Part shown: in pieces, positions 1 through 9,286 of the stretch
Numbering within the stretch: the stretch's first letter is position 1
Layout: every line of letters begins with the position of its first letter
From: Paludibacter sp. 47-17
GTDB taxonomy: Bacteria > Bacteroidota > Bacteroidia > Bacteroidales > Paludibacteraceae
Direction: 5' to 3'
Length of the DNA: 64,000 bases
NCBI GenBank assembly: GCA_001898935.1
Contig: MKVT01000013.1
Coordinates: 341,913 to 405,912, forward strand
Program-made: the position numbers and the translations under genes
Notes under the pieces: generated by a model
Told to the model about the DNA's origin: nothing
What the model saw: the letters and a program-made list of their open reading frames with translations, nothing else
The model's database searches: none

Positions 1-551
1 AAATACGCTTGCCACAGCTCGACAATACGGGCTGTGAGAGGCGCCATCGACCGGTGCCATGCGCCGGCCAAGGGATCGTCCCACCTCATCAACTCTTCGT
101 CGAGCTTCAGCAACCAGGCCCAACCATAGGTGCGTTCAAAAGTGCTCGATCCGGTGTAAGCCGAAAAATAAGCAGCCTCGGCTTTCATTTTTTCCGGACT
201 GAACGATTGGGCCAGACAAGCAACGATACTGTCACGATTTTTTATAGCGGGAAATAATTTGAGCACTTTTACAAGCAGCCAATGACCATGAACACTGCTG
301 TGCCAGTCCAAACAGCCGTAAAATGCCGGGTGAAGCTCCGAAGGCAGCAACCGGTGGTCGGCCGGCCCATCGGACATGTGTGACGTCTTATTCGGCCATT
401 CCTGACCAATACAATGCAACGGCATCTGCGAAAGCGCGTAGGCCTTCTCCTCAGTAAGCTGCGCCGCAACCGGTCCCACGTATATCAGAGCAACCAGAAT
501 CAAAATCAATTTACTGCTTCGCAAAACCCTAAACCGATGCCCATCTTCCAT
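1..551 (-). CDS. DUF2891 family protein, 3' end outside the window
   Basis: Read on the minus strand, an open frame runs from an ATG at 551 off the left edge, giving about 183 residues. The N-terminus has a basic stretch and a hydrophobic core (LILILVALIYVGPVAAQ), so a cleaved signal peptide and periplasmic location are likely. After it comes the run HPAFYGCLDWHSSVHGHW, characteristic of DUF2891 proteins, a family of unknown function with an all-alpha, toroid-like look. A second in-frame ATG lies about 28 codons upstream, but the signal peptide favours 551. The gene is intact as far as it is visible; its C-terminal half is outside. It points the same way as the ABC operon but is separated from it by about 310 bp, so it is probably a separate unit. 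Confidence 0.8.
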   Translation of the reverse strand, partial: MEDGHRFRVLRSSKLILILVALIYVGPVAAQLTEEKAYALSQMPLHCIGQEWPNKTSHMSDGPADHRLLPSELHPAFYGCLDWHSSVHGHWLLVKVLKLFPAIKNRDSIVACLAQSFSPEKMKAEAAYFSAYTGSSTFERTYGWAWLLKLDEELMRWDDPLAGAWHRSMAPLTARIVELWQAY

Positions 552-814
552 CTTTTTCCGGTAATCACGACACGTATTTCCTGAGCTCCGGGTTACGCCG
601 CTTGCTGATTTTTTAGATAATTCGCTGTACATAGTTTATGATAGTTGATCGTAGATAAATCGACAATAAAAACCAAAGATATACAATATCGATCGGTTTA
701 TCTATCGCAACAGAGAAATTCCGACCGGAAATGATGTGAAAAACACCCCGCTATCCCGTAATCAGGCCAAGAATGACCCGGGATTTCCTTGGCTCGACTC
801 AGCTATACTCCATC

Positions 815-840
815 TGCCCCTCACGAACACATGAGGGGCA
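815..840 (-). terminator. hairpin downstream of the ABC operon
   Basis: A perfect 9-bp inverted repeat (TGCCCCTCA / TGAGGGGCA) with an 8-base loop lies 26 bp past the stop of the ABC ATPase gene. It has no strong T-run on the minus strand, so it may be a weak terminator. The rest of 552-865 shows no gene; it must hold the promoter of the DUF2891 gene. Confidence 0.45.
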
Positions 841-865
841 AATACAAACAAGTCTCTGTCATTAT

Positions 866-1540
866 TCACAGCACCACTTCCGGCACTACCTTTCCGTCGA
901 ACAAATTAATTATTCGATCGGCAAAACCTGCATCGTGCTGGCTGTGAGTTACCATTACGATCGTAGTACCTTCCCGGTTGAGTTCGGTAAGCAGGCTCAT
1001 CACCTCGGCACCGTTGCGGCTGTCTAAGTTTCCGGTAGGCTCATCGGCAAGGATGAGCCTGGGATTGGCCACTACGGCACGTGCAATGGCGACACGCTGC
1101 TGCTGACCACCCGAGAGTTGCTGCGGAAAATGCTTCTCACGATGCGAAATAGCCATGCGTTTCATGGCTTCTTTTACCCGTTCTTTACGTTCGGCTGCCG
1201 GAATTTTCATGTAGAGCAAAGGAAGCTCGATATTTTCATACACATTGAGTTCTTCTATCAGGTTGAAACTCTGGAACACAAAGCCGATAACGCCTTTACG
1301 AAGCGAGGTGCGTTCGTTTTCGGTAAATTCAGTCACATCGGTGCCGTTTAAATAGTATTTCCCCGACGTTGGATTGTCTAACAAACCTAAAATATTGAGC
1401 AAGGTGGATTTGCCACACCCCGACGGTCCCATGATGGCGACAAATTCGCCCTCGTTGATTTCGATACTTACTTCGGTCAATGCCCAAGTTTCCACTTCTT
1501 CCGTGCGGAAGATTTTTTGTAAGTTTTCTGTTCTGATCAT
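866..1540 (-). CDS. ABC transporter ATP-binding protein (MacB/LolD class)
   Basis: A 224-residue ABC ATPase of the type that drives FtsX-fold permeases. It shows Walker [10 protein letters not shown] near residue 39, a Q-loop (FVFQSFNLI), signature LSGGQQQR, Walker [13 protein letters not shown] and an H-loop (VTHSQHD). The DEPTGNLD wording and short length fit the MacB/LolD/FtsE group, which powers mechanotransmission across the envelope, not substrate passage through the membrane. It is the last gene of the leftward operon, about 100 bp after the lipoprotein gene, and should pair with the two permeases upstream. Substrate unknown; export of lipids, peptides or a toxic compound is possible. 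Confidence 0.93.
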   Translation of the reverse strand: MIRTENLQKIFRTEEVETWALTEVSIEINEGEFVAIMGPSGCGKSTLLNILGLLDNPTSGKYYLNGTDVTEFTENERTSLRKGVIGFVFQSFNLIEELNVYENIELPLLYMKIPAAERKERVKEAMKRMAISHREKHFPQQLSGGQQQRVAIARAVVANPRLILADEPTGNLDSRNGAEVMSLLTELNREGTTIVMVTHSQHDAGFADRIINLFDGKVVPEVVL

Positions 1541-1641
1541 GTTTATTTCAAAATTTATAAAGCCTGGACTTTTGTCCTAAAGGCTGTAAAACAATCATTT
1601 TAACGGTAAGCTGCAACACTCATCTGCCAACCTACCAACGC

Positions 1642-3054
1642 TTATTTCAAAATCATTACCAAGAGTTCAAAGTCCGTCATTTCGCTGTGTAATGACTGTA
1701 ATTTTGCTCGTTGCGCCGCGGGGAAGGCGGCGAACGCATCGGAAGAAATTATTTCACTCAACTGCCTTTTGGTATAGGATGAATAAAACTTGTTTTTATA
1801 TACGCTGGCGTTGGATATACTGACAGGAATGGTGCCGTCGATGCTGTTGGTAAGTGTGAATACTTCCGGAAAACCGCTGCGTGGCAGGGCATATCGTTTC
1901 GCTGCTTTCTTGTCGAAATACGAATAGAAAAACCTTACCGCACCGCTATTTCTGTTGTTCCTGCAATCGTAATCTTCGGTGTGTGTAATGAACAGGAAAT
2001 CGTCGGTTTCCAATAATTTACTTATAAATATTTTCCCTTTTTTATCGCCTTTCAAAGCGGTTTGTACATCAGGCTTTTTGCTCCCGGAGCTGAGCACATA
2101 GACTGGTATGAGCTTCTCGGCCGTTACACGGAAAATAGTGTCGTTGTAGGCTTGCCGCATAGTCAGGTATTTCCCGTGGCGGTAGAAGATCGTGCTTTCC
2201 GGATTGGTGTACGAGCCTCTGCCTACATCGGCCAGAGGATTATAATTAATAAATTTAGAGAGTGTATCGCCTTTTATATCAAAGCAGTACAGCATCGGTT
2301 CACGTCCTGTACTTATGGCCCGATACATATCGGCCACATACGTATCCGGCGAAAGCAACAAGACACTGCCGGGTGAACCCGGACGGCTCAGGTAATTTTT
2401 ACGTGTACCGAGGTGATGAAAAACAAAGGTGCTCTTCCTGTTGTTTGTACTCATAATCAAACAATTATCATCCAAAACCGAAATACCGTGAATCGTTTCT
2501 CCCTCCGGCGACCAATGCAGGCTTGCTTTATTGTTTTTCAGATCAAAGTCGGGAAGTTCTTTTTTGGCAATCAGTGTGTGAGTGTAATTGCCTTGAAAAT
2601 CGAAACAGTGATAACCGAAAAAATTATCGCCGGCAATCAGTTTATCTTCTGTTAAATAAACCCTGGAATTGGCGCCGTCGCCCATCATGCCTCCTTGGTC
2701 ATACAATACTTCGTAACTGCTGTTTCCTAAAAATGCGATGCCTTTTTCGCTGAGCGGATGTTTTAATTTGATGTATTCTACCTCTGCATAATATTGGGCT
2801 AAATCCAACTCCCTGGCTTCGGCAACCGTTTCCAGGTTAATCACCTTCGGTGGATTTTGCGGGTCAATTTTCCGCTGCTCAGGATATTTCACACCCGGAT
2901 TGGGCACGATCGTATCCAGCACCTCTTCGCTGGCATACAGTTCGGTTAAGTTCACTTGTTGTTCTTCAGCCTTATCGCCGAGCGTTTGCCTGTTGTTTTT
3001 GCAAGCTGTTGCGATCAGGTACAACAGCAATATTGCTACGTACTTCGTCTTCAT
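1642..3054 (-). CDS. 6-bladed beta-propeller lipoprotein
   Basis: A 470-residue secreted lipoprotein. The N-terminus has a signal peptide ending in a lipobox (IATAC), with Cys18 as the expected lipidated residue. After it comes VINLETVAEARELDLAQYY, leading into repeated segments typical of the Bacteroidota 6-bladed beta-propeller lipoprotein family (DUF4934/DUF5128-like): EVEYIKLK early, then paired aspartate-rich strands such as DNCLIM and DDFLFITHTEDYD. These proteins are usually found beside transport or regulatory genes and their function is unknown. It sits 27 bp after the upstream permease gene, inside the ABC operon, which is unusual cargo for such an operon and suggests a surface or periplasmic partner of the transporter. 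Confidence 0.75.
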   Translation of the reverse strand: MKTKYVAILLLYLIATACKNNRQTLGDKAEEQQVNLTELYASEEVLDTIVPNPGVKYPEQRKIDPQNPPKVINLETVAEARELDLAQYYAEVEYIKLKHPLSEKGIAFLGNSSYEVLYDQGGMMGDGANSRVYLTEDKLIAGDNFFGYHCFDFQGNYTHTLIAKKELPDFDLKNNKASLHWSPEGETIHGISVLDDNCLIMSTNNRKSTFVFHHLGTRKNYLSRPGSPGSVLLLSPDTYVADMYRAISTGREPMLYCFDIKGDTLSKFINYNPLADVGRGSYTNPESTIFYRHGKYLTMRQAYNDTIFRVTAEKLIPVYVLSSGSKKPDVQTALKGDKKGKIFISKLLETDDFLFITHTEDYDCRNNRNSGAVRFFYSYFDKKAAKRYALPRSGFPEVFTLTNSIDGTIPVSISNASVYKNKFYSSYTKRQLSEIISSDAFAAFPAAQRAKLQSLHSEMTDFELLVMILK

Positions 3055-3081
3055 AATTTTAATTGTTAATATTTTTTTTAC

Positions 3082-5439
3082 TTATTCGTTTTTTAATGCA
3101 TCTACCGGGTTTTTCTGAGCTGTGATATGGATTTGCAGACTGATAATCAGATATGTAACACCCATAATCGACAGCGGAATGGCCAGAAACAGCCACCAAC
3201 TGAGCGAAGTGCGGTAGATATAAGTCTGTATCCACCGGCTGAGAATATAATAACACAGCGGAATAGCAGGAATGGATGCCACAAGGGCTACCTGCAGAAT
3301 GCTTTTTGAGAAAAGTTGCACGATATCCCTGGTTCTTGCCCCGTTGATACGCCGGATGGCTATTTCTTTGCTGCGTTTTTCTACTGTAAACGAAATCATA
3401 CTTACGATCCCCATCAGCGCCAGCAGCAGTGAAACAACCGCAAATACGGATAACATCCCGGCAGTACGCAACTCTGTTTCGTACATTTCGTTATACTCAT
3501 CATCCACCGTCCGGTACATTATGGGCAGGTTGTTTCTGTTCGGTCGTATCTCTTTGTATTTGTCCAGAATATAATTCAACGTCGCTTTTTTGTCTTTCCC
3601 GGTGGTTTTGATATACAATGTATTACATACTTCCGGATTAAAACTGATAATAAGCGGCTCGATCTTTTCTTTGAGCGGTTTGAAATTAAAATCTTTGACC
3701 ACACCAATAATTTTGCCTCTCATTCCCCAGGCATAGTTCACACTTACGCCGATAGGGTTATCCAAACCGATAACTTTTTTAAACGCCTCGTTAATCACGA
3801 TATTGAAGGATTTTTCTTCGGAGTATTGCCACCAGCTAAGCCCGGGCGGAATAAATTCTCCCTGTATGACCTGCAGTCCAAAAGTGTTGGCATAATTATG
3901 GTCGCAGAAAATCTGTGTAAACTCCATCTCTTTCGAACTCTCCTTGCCTCCCGTCCAGCTTACTCCGCTGTAGGAGTACGAACTGTTGTATGGCGCCGAC
4001 ATCGCTATGCTGGCGTCGATAATGTTGGGATTTTCTTTTTTTATTATTTGAATAAAATCTTCAGCATCGTACCAGAGCATCGTGTTAAGAATGACGATAT
4101 TCTTTCTGTCCACACCCGTTTCGGCATTGTATATGGCATTTATTTGCTTGTAAAAAAACAAGGCACCTATCAGCACCGATATGGAAAGGAAAAACTGCAC
4201 TCCGATCAGAAGTTTTCGCAACCCCTCCTTCGACCCGGTTTTCATGCCTCCTTTCATGATCGTTATGGGATTGAATGCCGAAAGGTAAAATGCCGCGTAT
4301 CCGCCCGAGAGCAGACTTACAATGATGCACGTGCCCAGGGCTATAAGCAGGGTGCCAAGATCAAAGTTGAAGGCTATGCGGTGCCCCATTACCTGGCTGA
4401 ACCAAGGAAAAAACAATTCCACTAACACCATGGATATAAAAATGGCGACAAATGAAATCACAAAGGCTTCAAGCAGAAATCGCTGGATCAGCTGCCGCCT
4501 GTTTGCACCGAACACTTTTCGTACGCCCACTTCTTTTACCCTGCTCATAGCACGAGCGATGGAGGTGTTCACGTAATTGATGACGGCAACCAACAGAATA
4601 AGCAGGACGGCAACAGAGAAAAACCAAATCTGAGCCATACTGCCGTAGGTTTTATCGGCGATCTCCTTGGGCGAGTGCAAGTGAACATCGCGCAAGGCTT
4701 GAAGTTTTAACTTGTTTTTGGTGTCGCGCGTGGTGGAAAGAAAGGCCGATACTTGTTCCTCAAATTCGGAGCTCATGTTGAACTCGTCTGCCAGTTTAAT
4801 ATAATGGACCCCGCCATAGCCTTCGTTTTTCACGTGCGGATTGAGTATGCCGAATTTCAAGTGCGTATTCTCGGGCACTTTTACCACGGCGCCAATCATG
4901 AATGTAGCATGTCCGCTACTGCCGAAACTCAGCATCTCCCCGATCGCCGATTTTTTCCCAAAAAACTTCCGTGCCAGTTCTTCGGAGAGTATAGCGCCCC
5001 GGTTTTTCATTACTGCTTCGGGCGAACCCTCTACGTATTCATAGGCAAACATCTTTAAGTAATCTTCGTTGGTAGTTACCAGCATTGCCATTATGCCGTC
5101 GCTCTTCGTATCGCCGCCCGCTACCGTGAAAGGCAATTCTTCGTTCGATACATACGTAGCGTATTTCACTTGCGGGAAAACTTCTTTTATTTTAGCCGAA
5201 AATCCGGGACGTATCCATCCGTTATAGTTTATTCCATCCGTGCGGGTTTCTTCTTCCAAAATTTTGTAGATTCTGTCCACATCGGGGTGGCCGGTTTCGT
5301 AACTTAACTCAAATCTGATCCAAAAAATCAGAAGGAAACAAAAGGTCATAGCTATGGCCAACCCTAGGATGTTTACAGCAGAATACACCCTGTCTTTGAG
5401 CAGGTTCCGCCACGCGATTTTTAAATAATGTAAAATCAT
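3082..5439 (-). CDS. FtsX/MacB-type ABC permease, first copy
   Basis: A 785-residue permease with the duplicated layout of Bacteroidota FtsX-family proteins: an N-terminal membrane helix after WRNLLKDRV, a MacB-like periplasmic domain to about residue 280, three helices with the FtsX core (SIARAMSRVKEVGVRKVFGA near 300), a second periplasmic domain, then a second FtsX core (VEKRSKEIAIRRINGA near 690) and terminal helices. The paired RxKEx(A/V)xRRxxGA elements are the coupling segments facing the ATPase. It probably works with the second permease and the ATPase in one envelope-spanning pump with the adaptor and TolC protein. The substrate cannot be read from sequence. Confidence 0.9.
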   Translation of the reverse strand: MILHYLKIAWRNLLKDRVYSAVNILGLAIAMTFCFLLIFWIRFELSYETGHPDVDRIYKILEEETRTDGINYNGWIRPGFSAKIKEVFPQVKYATYVSNEELPFTVAGGDTKSDGIMAMLVTTNEDYLKMFAYEYVEGSPEAVMKNRGAILSEELARKFFGKKSAIGEMLSFGSSGHATFMIGAVVKVPENTHLKFGILNPHVKNEGYGGVHYIKLADEFNMSSEFEEQVSAFLSTTRDTKNKLKLQALRDVHLHSPKEIADKTYGSMAQIWFFSVAVLLILLVAVINYVNTSIARAMSRVKEVGVRKVFGANRRQLIQRFLLEAFVISFVAIFISMVLVELFFPWFSQVMGHRIAFNFDLGTLLIALGTCIIVSLLSGGYAAFYLSAFNPITIMKGGMKTGSKEGLRKLLIGVQFFLSISVLIGALFFYKQINAIYNAETGVDRKNIVILNTMLWYDAEDFIQIIKKENPNIIDASIAMSAPYNSSYSYSGVSWTGGKESSKEMEFTQIFCDHNYANTFGLQVIQGEFIPPGLSWWQYSEEKSFNIVINEAFKKVIGLDNPIGVSVNYAWGMRGKIIGVVKDFNFKPLKEKIEPLIISFNPEVCNTLYIKTTGKDKKATLNYILDKYKEIRPNRNNLPIMYRTVDDEYNEMYETELRTAGMLSVFAVVSLLLALMGIVSMISFTVEKRSKEIAIRRINGARTRDIVQLFSKSILQVALVASIPAIPLCYYILSRWIQTYIYRTSLSWWLFLAIPLSIMGVTYLIISLQIHITAQKNPVDALKNE

Positions 5440-5544
5440 ATGTTTTTTATTTTAAGAACCGAGTTTCATGCTTCTACTACTGTCGGTGGAACACACAGGC
5501 CTGCTCACTACCGGGTTGTATTCCGTTTTTATGAGTATAGTATG

Positions 5545-7824
5545 TTATTCCGACTTTATTACCACCGCTGGATTTTCGCTGGCGGCCTTATGCACTCTGA
5601 AGAAAATGCTGAAGAACACAACCACCGATATTACGATCAATACACCTGCAAAAAGCCACCATTCCATAGATACCCTCCGGGTGTACTGCTCCAACCAACG
5701 CTGCATCACATACACGCCAACAGGAAGTGCCACTATATAGGCTGTAAGGGTAACAATGAAATATTCCCGAAAAAACAGAAACAGAACTTCATTCATTCTT
5801 GCACCGTTTACTTTGCGAATAGCAATTTCTTTCCTTCTTTGGTTGCAGGCTAATGTAATCATGGAGTAAACACCGAATACTGCTATTAGAATAGCCGTAA
5901 CCGTCATCATACTCAGCAACTTTAACAGATTACGTTCTGATTTTGTGTAATTTGAATATTCATCATCCATATATCGGAACGTGGGACGATGAAGGCTTTG
6001 ACTTTTTTCCGCAATTATTTTTTGTAATGCCTGCTCGGTTTCCAGCCTTTTACCCTCGGCAAATCGGTAGGCATAAGAATTCTCATTGGCACCAGAGGTA
6101 TATATTGCCGGCTGTGTAGGCAGCAGGGGCGAATTGGTTTTTAAATCCGCAATAACACCCACAACCGTCCAACTTCCAAGTTTTTTACCAATTACGGTTT
6201 CATGTCCCTGACGCCGGCTTGCTGTTTCGTTTAGTAAGCAGGATTGAGTTTCGTTGCTATACAAATTACGTCCTTGAAGCAGCTGAATTTCAAAAAACTC
6301 CAAGAAATCAGGACTCTCTATGGGATAGATCTCATAACTTATTGTCGGTTCGTCGGGGGAGCCTGCATCTGCCGGTAGGGTAATTCCTGATGTAACCAAC
6401 GACGGCAGGAAGCCTGGACTGAACAGAATCGCATTCTCAATATAGGGCAGACTTCTCAGTTCGTTTTTACTCATTGGCAATCCGCTGATTGTTGCCACAT
6501 TGTGCCGGTTAAATCCGATATCGGAATGATTCAGATAGTATATTTGAAATAAAAATACAAACGTACAGAACATCAACAGTATGCTTATTGACAACTGTGT
6601 GAAAATACTCGTTAATGTGAATTGGTTTTTTATGCCCCCATGCGACATTGTTTCGGGCTGAATATTTTCTCGCACGCTGCGTTGCATAAAATAAAGCGTC
6701 GGAAGCGTTATAGCGATGATTGAGAATGCAACGATGCCGACACTGTACAAAGCGGCTTCTGCCAGGAAATAAGCTTTAGGTGCTTCGATTTGCGATAACG
6801 ACAGAAAGTGAGGAAAAAGCCACTCCGTCAGAACTCCACCCATCAACAGCGAAAACAGCAACAAGAGCAGAAACTCGGTGATCAGCAAACCTGCAAGCTG
6901 ATAGTCGGACGCAGCATTTACTTTTCGCAAAGCCAACTCTCTACTTCTTAATTTTATTCTGTTTACAAACAACATTATATAATTGAACAAGCCACTTAAA
7001 ATAACCAGAATGGCAACTAAAGCAAAGATTTTCAGATGTGTGTATTTAACATTTGCATGCTGGTCGGGAATTGTATAGTGAGTTTCGCTCAGTGGAATAA
7101 TTTTAAATGAAAAGCTTAGTTTGCGCCCGTCGGTATCAACACTGATGGTGGTTAGTTTTTTTATAAGCTCATCTGCATTCACATTTTCACGTAAGCGTAT
7201 ATATACGGCACCCCCCATTCCTATACACCACGGGCAATACGTTTCATTGGACGATGAATAATCAACAAATCGAAGCTGGTCAAAAACCACATTACTGTGC
7301 GTGTTTTGGTCGGCCACAACACCTAAAAAACCGGACGATTTTTCAAGCTGAAAGTCATTCATTTTTTTATCAAACGAGCTTGTATATACATAAGCAATCG
7401 AAGGTAAGGGTTGGGGAAATATCAAGTTGATTTCAGGATAAAAAACCCGAAAAAAAGATGTGTCGGCAGTTATCGTCCTTACATTTTCAATACTGTCCTT
7501 TCCCGCATTGATCCATAAGGTCTGTGTACTCGAGAATAAGAATGAAGCAGCTTCTATTTCGGGATAAGCCTTGGGTAAATAATCCGCTAAAGGATCAGGA
7601 ACCATATTGCTCAGGCCTTCAATTTTGGTAGTATCCACCTGAACAACCCGATAAATCCTGTCCCTGTCCGGATTATGGCTGTCGTACGAAAGCTCGTACC
7701 GTATCCACGACATTGTAAACGAAAATGCCGTAAAGCCAATCGCCAGGCCCATCATGCTGACAATGGTTTGGGTTTTGTACTTCAACAGGTTCCGCCACGC
7801 GATTTTTAAATAATGTAATAGCAT
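5545..7824 (-). CDS. FtsX/MacB-type ABC permease, second copy
   Basis: A 759-residue paralogue of the neighbouring permease. Both begin with nearly the same segment (LHYLKIAWRNLLK), which indicates a tandem duplication. It keeps the N-terminal helix, a MacB-type periplasmic region, an FtsX core (IKLRSRELALRKVNAASDY near 290) and a second one (NQRRKEIAIRKVNGA near 660), and ends ENPAVVIKSE. The central sequences have diverged strongly from the first copy, so the two probably form a heteromeric permease or two pumps sharing one ATPase. It lies 91 bp downstream of the adaptor gene and 105 bp upstream of the other permease. Confidence 0.9.
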   Translation of the reverse strand: MLLHYLKIAWRNLLKYKTQTIVSMMGLAIGFTAFSFTMSWIRYELSYDSHNPDRDRIYRVVQVDTTKIEGLSNMVPDPLADYLPKAYPEIEAASFLFSSTQTLWINAGKDSIENVRTITADTSFFRVFYPEINLIFPQPLPSIAYVYTSSFDKKMNDFQLEKSSGFLGVVADQNTHSNVVFDQLRFVDYSSSNETYCPWCIGMGGAVYIRLRENVNADELIKKLTTISVDTDGRKLSFSFKIIPLSETHYTIPDQHANVKYTHLKIFALVAILVILSGLFNYIMLFVNRIKLRSRELALRKVNAASDYQLAGLLITEFLLLLLFSLLMGGVLTEWLFPHFLSLSQIEAPKAYFLAEAALYSVGIVAFSIIAITLPTLYFMQRSVRENIQPETMSHGGIKNQFTLTSIFTQLSISILLMFCTFVFLFQIYYLNHSDIGFNRHNVATISGLPMSKNELRSLPYIENAILFSPGFLPSLVTSGITLPADAGSPDEPTISYEIYPIESPDFLEFFEIQLLQGRNLYSNETQSCLLNETASRRQGHETVIGKKLGSWTVVGVIADLKTNSPLLPTQPAIYTSGANENSYAYRFAEGKRLETEQALQKIIAEKSQSLHRPTFRYMDDEYSNYTKSERNLLKLLSMMTVTAILIAVFGVYSMITLACNQRRKEIAIRKVNGARMNEVLFLFFREYFIVTLTAYIVALPVGVYVMQRWLEQYTRRVSMEWWLFAGVLIVISVVVFFSIFFRVHKAASENPAVVIKSE

Positions 7825-7915
7825 ATAGATGTTATTTTACGATTTCTAACCACTCCTACACAAAGACTCACAACAATTATTGAAGGAAAAACACTCAACA
7901 ACCCGACATCCGGCA

Positions 7916-9229
7916 TTATTTTATCACCAATTCGCCCACATCCCCGAAATTGGCGTAACCGTTTACCACCACGCGGTCGCCGGGTGCCAGACCGGAAACC
8001 ACTTCGTACTGCACGGGATTTTGCCGCCCGATGCTTACCGGTGTACGGATGGCCCGGTCGCCCGATTTGCTGAGTTTATAAATCCATTGTCCGCCTGTGG
8101 TTTGAAAAAAATCGCCGCGAGGAATCACAACGGCAGTTTCGGGTTGCCCCAACTCTACCTGTACGCGGAAACTTTTACCAATGCGGACGTTATCCGGCAT
8201 GTCGCCCGTAAAAACAAAATCTACCTGAAACTGGCGATCTTTGACTTCGGGAATAACCTTCGACACTTTCATCGGGAACTTTTTACCCTGATAGGTGACG
8301 GATGCGGGCAAGCCCACGCTTACACGGTCTATGTAGTACTCGCTCAGCTGAGTGTGGATTTTGAAGTTGTCCATCACTTTTATCTCACCTATATTGGCAG
8401 AAGTTCCCACATTCTGCCCCGGCGTAACGTTCAGAAAGCTAAGCTGTCCGTCAATGGGTGCACGTACCACAAGATTTTCCAGCCGGCTACGGGCGTGAGC
8501 CGTGTTTTTCCGGGCACGTTCCAGGTCGTTGTCCATTAGTTCGCGGCGCAGGCGGGTAGCGGCACTGTCTTGCTTCAGTCCGTCCAATTGCAGCGAAATG
8601 CTTTGAGTCTTATAAATGTATTCTTCATGCTGCACGTCAAGCTGAGCCTTGCTTTTTATGCCCATGCGATACTCTTCTTCACCCAGGACAAAATCTTTTT
8701 GCAGGCGGCTCAGCTCGTAGCGCGCCAACAACATTTGTTGTTTTAGCAGAATGGATTTTTGCTCCATTTCAATTTTTCTTTCCTGATACAGGATACGCTG
8801 TTTTTCCCACTCGTCTTGCTGTTCTTCTATGGTGCGCTCGAGATCCGGGTTTTGCAGGGTGAGGATAATGTCGCCTTGTTGCAGCATGGCCCCCTCTTCG
8901 GCCGCAATTTGCTTCACCGTACCACTTTCCTGCGTGTTCAGTTTCAACGTAAGAATAGGCTGCACGATACCCTCAGCATCCACGTAGTCCAGAAAGTGAG
9001 CTTCCGTAACGTCGGCAATACCGATTTTTTCGTTATCGATACGCAGTTTCCGGCCGCCCGACACACTTACAATTACAAAAACCAGAAAGGCCGCGAAAGC
9101 AGCTCCGGCCAGCATGTAATATTTGTATTTTTGAAATGCCGATTTACGGGGCAGCCGTTTGTCCATTTGCGTATCAAGAGCTTCGTTAAACCCTGTTCGA
9201 GTTCCGGAGTTTGAAGTTGAGTTGTTCAT
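7916..9229 (-). CDS. HlyD-type periplasmic adaptor of the ABC efflux operon
   Basis: A 437-residue membrane-fusion protein. Order: cytosolic N-terminus, one membrane helix (YYMLAGAAFAAFLVFVIVSV, residues about 38-58), half of the lipoyl domain (GTVKQIAAEEGAMLQQGDII), a long alpha-hairpin of heptad-rich sequence from about 120 to 250, the second lipoyl half (VRAPIDGQLSFLNVTPGQNV), then beta-barrel and membrane-proximal domains. Adaptors of this kind link an inner-membrane pump to a TolC channel. It is the second gene of the operon, 57 bp after the TolC gene and before the permeases, so it should bridge them. Confidence 0.92.
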   Translation of the reverse strand: MNNSTSNSGTRTGFNEALDTQMDKRLPRKSAFQKYKYYMLAGAAFAAFLVFVIVSVSGGRKLRIDNEKIGIADVTEAHFLDYVDAEGIVQPILTLKLNTQESGTVKQIAAEEGAMLQQGDIILTLQNPDLERTIEEQQDEWEKQRILYQERKIEMEQKSILLKQQMLLARYELSRLQKDFVLGEEEYRMGIKSKAQLDVQHEEYIYKTQSISLQLDGLKQDSAATRLRRELMDNDLERARKNTAHARSRLENLVVRAPIDGQLSFLNVTPGQNVGTSANIGEIKVMDNFKIHTQLSEYYIDRVSVGLPASVTYQGKKFPMKVSKVIPEVKDRQFQVDFVFTGDMPDNVRIGKSFRVQVELGQPETAVVIPRGDFFQTTGGQWIYKLSKSGDRAIRTPVSIGRQNPVQYEVVSGLAPGDRVVVNGYANFGDVGELVIK

Positions 9230-9286
9230 TTTATGTTTATTTTTTAATTTTCAGGAAAAACACCGATGTGCCAATCCACCATTACC

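Noticed and set aside
9..257. 82-residue reading frame on the plus strand
   Set aside because: It is antisense to the DUF2891 gene, which shows a clear signal peptide and family motif.
3826..4425. 199-residue plus-strand frame
   Set aside because: Antisense to the first permease; sequence has no domain and odd composition.
7880..8539. 219-residue plus-strand frame
   Set aside because: Antisense of the HlyD-type adaptor.
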